DNA from: JBBDYH01 sp040901795
GTDB taxonomy: Bacteria; Planctomycetota; Planctomycetia; Pirellulales; JALHPA01
Length of the DNA: 40,415 nucleotides
Direction of reading: 5' to 3'
Assembly (NCBI GenBank): GCA_040901795.1
Contig: JBBDYH010000032.1
Span: forward strand, 1-40,415
In this document: piece by piece, positions 38,314-40,415 of the stretch
Layout: every line of letters begins with the position of its first letter
Position numbering within the stretch: position 1 is the first letter of the stretch
Notes under the pieces: model-generated
Seen by the model: only the letters and a program-made list of their open reading frames with translations
The model's database searches: none
What the model was told of the DNA's origin: nothing
Translations under genes and position numbers: made by a program

Positions 38314-38649
38314 GTATGCCGAACACCAGCGAAAGCTTCCCGCTGGAGTTCAAGCTTCAGCTTGTTGCTGGAGTTCCAAGCTTCAGCTTGCGAGCCCAAA
38401 TGGCACTTCAGCACCCGTCAGCTTGTGTTCCGGCGCTAATTTTGCGCTCAAGGGCTAAGTTGCCCAAACGGTGCAGAGCGGGCCGCGGGTGAGATCGACC
38501 CGGCAGGCGTGGGTGAACCAGCCGCAAACGGAGTTGGAACTCGCACGCCTTCGCCAGAGTATTGCTTGCGGGGTGCCGTTTGGATCAGAATCGTGGAAGA
38601 AGCGCACGGCGACGAAGCTAGGACTTGAATCAAGCCTTCATCCCGTATT
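38314..38649. other. Gap with repeats and transposase remnant
   Basis: After the proline-rich gene come two copies of a 22-23-bp element (38343-38364 and 38368-38390, core AAGCTTCAGCTTG with CTGGAGTTC in front) related to 674-696. The RAYT remnant (38471-38674) follows. No other gene is evident. Confidence 0.6.
38343..38390 (+). repeat. Tandem pair of an AAGCTTCAGCTTG element
   Basis: Two near-identical copies 25 bp apart; the second has one additional C. A third copy is at 674-696. AAGCTTCAGCTT is almost self-complementary. Confidence 0.8.
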
Positions 38650-38674
38650 TCACAGATTCGATGGAATCGGCTGA
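38471..38674 (+). pseudogene. REP-associated tyrosine transposase (RAYT) remnant, C-terminal end
   Basis: The frame reads WVNQPQTELELARLRQSIAC, then GVPFGSESWKKRTATKLGLE and SSLHP before the stop at 38672-38674. This is the characteristic C-terminus of TnpA_REP (Y1 HUH) transposases: N-x-P-Q-T-x-x-E-L-x-x-L-R-x-S-x-x-R-G-x-P-F-G-x-x-x-W, then T-A-x-x-L-G-L-E-S-T-L. The catalytic H-U-H and Tyr part is missing upstream, where repeats are found instead. RAYTs mobilise short palindromic REPs, and such palindromes are abundant in this window. It overlaps the end of the opposite DUF4058 gene by 25 nt. The call is firm for family, less for recent activity. Confidence 0.75.
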
Positions 38675-39378
38675 TTGTAGTCGATGCTTTTGGCATAACG
38701 GCCGCGGTCGTAGGCCGTCCTGTACACGGCGGCCAGGTCGAGTGCCACATCGGAATCGGGCGGCTTGAGGGGGACAGGAATTGTCGGCAACCGGTCATCA
38801 CGTCGCCAGACGTAGACCTCGGACGCCGGACGGCGATCGTGGCGCGAGACCAGTACGTAGTAGTCCCCTTGAGGCAACGGCCGCCGCATTGGCAAGCGCC
38901 GGCCGCCCAGCAGTAAATCCAGCTCCACGAGGTGGACTTGCTGTACCAATAAGGCACTGCGCTTGGCCAGGTACAAGTCGCGTCCCGGTTGCTCCTTATT
39001 GCTCGGAGACAGAAGCTCGATCACGGTGACCAGTTCCCGCCCGGGATGCCGGATAATCTCAATCCACGCGTCGCGAACCTCCTCGATCACAGGCAATTCG
39101 ACGGTCACGGGCTCGAGTGTGGCGATGCTGCCGGTCGCTTCGGCGGGTTCACTCGCCGCGCCTCGCAAGATGCCCACGTCCGGAATCACCTTGCGAAGAG
39201 CCAATTCTTCTTCTCCGCGGCTGAACACCCTCATCTCTTCGTTGACGCGGGCCTCATAACTCCCGGGCAGCGCGTCGGCCAGCGCTTCCCGACAATACGT
39301 AATGAACCCGTGATGAAAATCTGGCCAATACCCTTGAGCTTCAACGTAAGGATCGATTCCTTGGAATATCTGAGCCAT
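38650..39378 (-). CDS. DUF4058 family protein
   Basis: The 242-residue product matches DUF4058 throughout: MAQIFQGIDPYVEAQGYWPD, FHHGFITYCREALADALPGS, YEARVNEEMRVFSRG, RHPGRELVTVIELLSPSNKE, QPGRDLYLAKRSALLVQQVH and LVELDLLLGGRRLPMRRPLP. The E-L-L-S-P-S-N-K and Y-x-x-K-R motifs resemble PD-(D/E)XK nuclease-type restriction endonuclease folds, so a nucleic-acid link is possible; no function is established. It has no signal peptide. GGGGAG at 39386-39391, 7 nt upstream of the ATG, supports the start. The stop lies inside the RAYT remnant, whose insertion may have altered the downstream end. Confidence 0.85.
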   Translation of the reverse strand: MAQIFQGIDPYVEAQGYWPDFHHGFITYCREALADALPGSYEARVNEEMRVFSRGEEELALRKVIPDVGILRGAASEPAEATGSIATLEPVTVELPVIEEVRDAWIEIIRHPGRELVTVIELLSPSNKEQPGRDLYLAKRSALLVQQVHLVELDLLLGGRRLPMRRPLPQGDYYVLVSRHDRRPASEVYVWRRDDRLPTIPVPLKPPDSDVALDLAAVYRTAYDRGRYAKSIDYNQPIPSNL

Positions 39379-39498
39379 AAGAGCTCTCCCCGACTGCGAC
39401 GCTGCTCCGACCTCTGAGTCATTGTATCACGACTGTCACGACTGTCCGTGACTGCCCGATCCCGCCGGCGGCGACCATTCTACCGGCTAGCTGGATGC

Positions 39499-40086
39499 CT
39501 ATCGCTGTTCGGCGACCAGCGCGTCGAACTTGGGCCAGACGATCTCCTCGGCGAATGCCCCTTGCGCTCCCGTCGGAAGCTGATCGGGCAGCTTGCTCGT
39601 GTCGGCCCGAACCCAGGCAACGACCACAGTGCGGTGTGCCGGCCAGTAGGCCACGCGAACTTCCGCGACACTATGGAACACGTCTCGGCCGGTCTTGGGA
39701 ATGACCCTCAAATAGCGTCTGTGCGAAGGCCTGCTTTTCCTCAGCTTCCACCCGTCGCGCTTCGCGAACCAGTCGAGTGCCTTCCAGAAGGCACTTTCCT
39801 CCAACTCGGTAATGTAAGTGAACACCACGCTATCGACGTCATTGTTCCCGTAGACGCCGTTGACCTCTGTGTGGTCGACGATGAAGGTGCGCGAAGCGCT
39901 CCCCGGCCGAAGAAGCTGCTCCGCGTCGGGGACATAAACGTTAAGTTTGTAGACCGTGAGCAGGGCTAACGCGCTCAGACAGAACACCGCTGCCACGGCC
40001 GCTGCAGACAACCAGCCCCACGTCCGCATAAACGCCCGCAACTTCGGCAGATGGGACAAGCTATGGTTCGGTAGCTTTTCGTTCAT
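39499..40086 (-). CDS. Membrane-anchored protein of unknown function
   Basis: The 195-residue product has a single N-terminal helix (WLSAAAVAAVFCLSALALLT, about residues 25-45) and an extracytoplasmic part with acidic and aromatic residues: GVYGNNDVDSVVFTYITELE and SAFWKALDWFAKRDGWKLRK, ending in WVRADTSKLPDQLPTGAQGA. I do not recognise the family. Codon use and GC resemble the neighbours, supporting a real gene. It is in the same orientation as DUF4058, 120 nt apart, with nothing between. It may be a stress- or cell-envelope protein, but nothing shows it. Confidence 0.55.
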   Translation of the reverse strand: MNEKLPNHSLSHLPKLRAFMRTWGWLSAAAVAAVFCLSALALLTVYKLNVYVPDAEQLLRPGSASRTFIVDHTEVNGVYGNNDVDSVVFTYITELEESAFWKALDWFAKRDGWKLRKSRPSHRRYLRVIPKTGRDVFHSVAEVRVAYWPAHRTVVVAWVRADTSKLPDQLPTGAQGAFAEEIVWPKFDALVAEQR

Positions 40087-40137
40087 ACCGCTATTCTGAA
40101 TCAGGCCGAGCCAACGTCGGCCAACGAACAGGTGGCG

Positions 40138-40389
40138 TTACGGTTCCGACGGTAGACGGGCTGCCGAAAATTCGGGCCCGGCAGTAAAGATAAACGAAGG
40201 GCCACTAAGTAGCACGAACGAGCAATCGGGAATGGTTCGCTGTAACTGTCGTACACCGGCCGGAGTTACGCTTGTGTCTGACAGCACGAGCAACTCGAGG
40301 TTGGGCAATCGTTGGGTGCATTCCCGTTTTGCGGACGGGTAAAAAAAGGGGGTCAGAACTGAATGCCACGAAGATAAGCCCTTAATCAT
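40138..40389 (-). pseudogene. Leucine-rich-repeat protein fragment (C-terminal end)
   Basis: The frame contains RLPNLELLVLSDTSVTPAGV followed by RQLQRTIPDCSFVLLSG, the ending of a leucine-rich-repeat domain of the planctomycete type (L-x-x-L-x-x-L-x-L-x-x-T-x-V-T-x-x-G-V-x-x-L-x-x-x-x-P-x-C). Before it there is MIKGLSSWHSVLTPFFYPSA, which does not belong to the fold and includes an element TTCTGACCCCC plus a T-run (40341-40365 on the minus strand), a sequence often seen as a small dispersed repeat. I read it as the last LRR of a larger gene cut by that element; it could also be a short functional protein. Confidence 0.45.
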
Positions 40390-40415
40390 TGCCGCAGCAA
40401 GGCTTGCTTCAGTTC

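Overview
The window looks like chromosomal DNA of a GC-rich planctomycete, probably of the Pirellulales. The main pointers are a DUF1592-type cytochrome-like protein followed by a Tat-exported DUF1552 protein, an N-terminus of the pattern R-F-S-I-R-A-L-L-L-A-I, a secreted protein with a G-Y-F-x-T-x-W-R-x-W-P motif, a PEP-CTERM remnant, an lpxA gene (LPS-type outer membrane) and very many interspersed palindromic repeats between short operons.

Layout. 1-1.9 kb: start of a pilM-like gene (minus strand), then a decayed PEP-CTERM gene and a DUF433 antitoxin whose DUF5615 toxin is internally deleted. 1.9-8.8 kb: a large GH38/57-like protein, cmk, a small conserved protein, a CHAD-domain protein, epmA and a universal stress protein. 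8.9-11.1 kb: parDE, an orphan OppF-type ATPase and a higA gene with only a scrap of higB. 11.1-17 kb: the DUF1592/DUF1552 pair, then an exported M20 amidohydrolase with a small membrane protein. 17-21.3 kb: an intact DUF433/DUF5615 pair and the two main beta-oxidation enzymes (FadA- and FadB-like). 21.5-24.8 kb: a DUF4430 lipoprotein, a DUF6580-like membrane protein, a GAF/SpoIIE-like protein lacking two metal ligands, and tRNA-Leu(GAG). 24.8-28.8 kb: a nitrate/taurine-type ABC importer in three genes, then lpxA. 29-30.7 kb: a small TPR protein, a membrane-anchored protein and a DUF3467 protein. 30.8-38.3 kb: a divergent envelope cluster of a giant TPR protein, a Wza-like export lipoprotein and a proline-rich secreted protein. 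38.4-40.4 kb: a REP-transposase remnant, DUF4058, a membrane-anchored unknown and a leucine-rich-repeat fragment.

The most unusual feature is the repeats. At five places there are arrays built of 7-bp units, and each one touches a coding boundary or lies in a gene. One is in frame inside the 943-aa GH-like gene, one begins directly after that gene's stop codon, one supplies the TTG start of the ABC ATPase, one supplies the ATG of a membrane-protein gene, and one sits 5 nt upstream of lpxA. Two of them share about 31 identical bases although one is coding and the other is not. Because 7 is not a multiple of 3, gain or loss of a unit would change the reading frame. At least nine other palindromic or tandem repeat types are also present, together with the C-terminal end of a REP-associated tyrosine transposase.

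A second theme is toxin-antitoxin decay: two of four modules keep the antitoxin but have a broken toxin. All functions are inferred by reading the sequence; no database search was possible.
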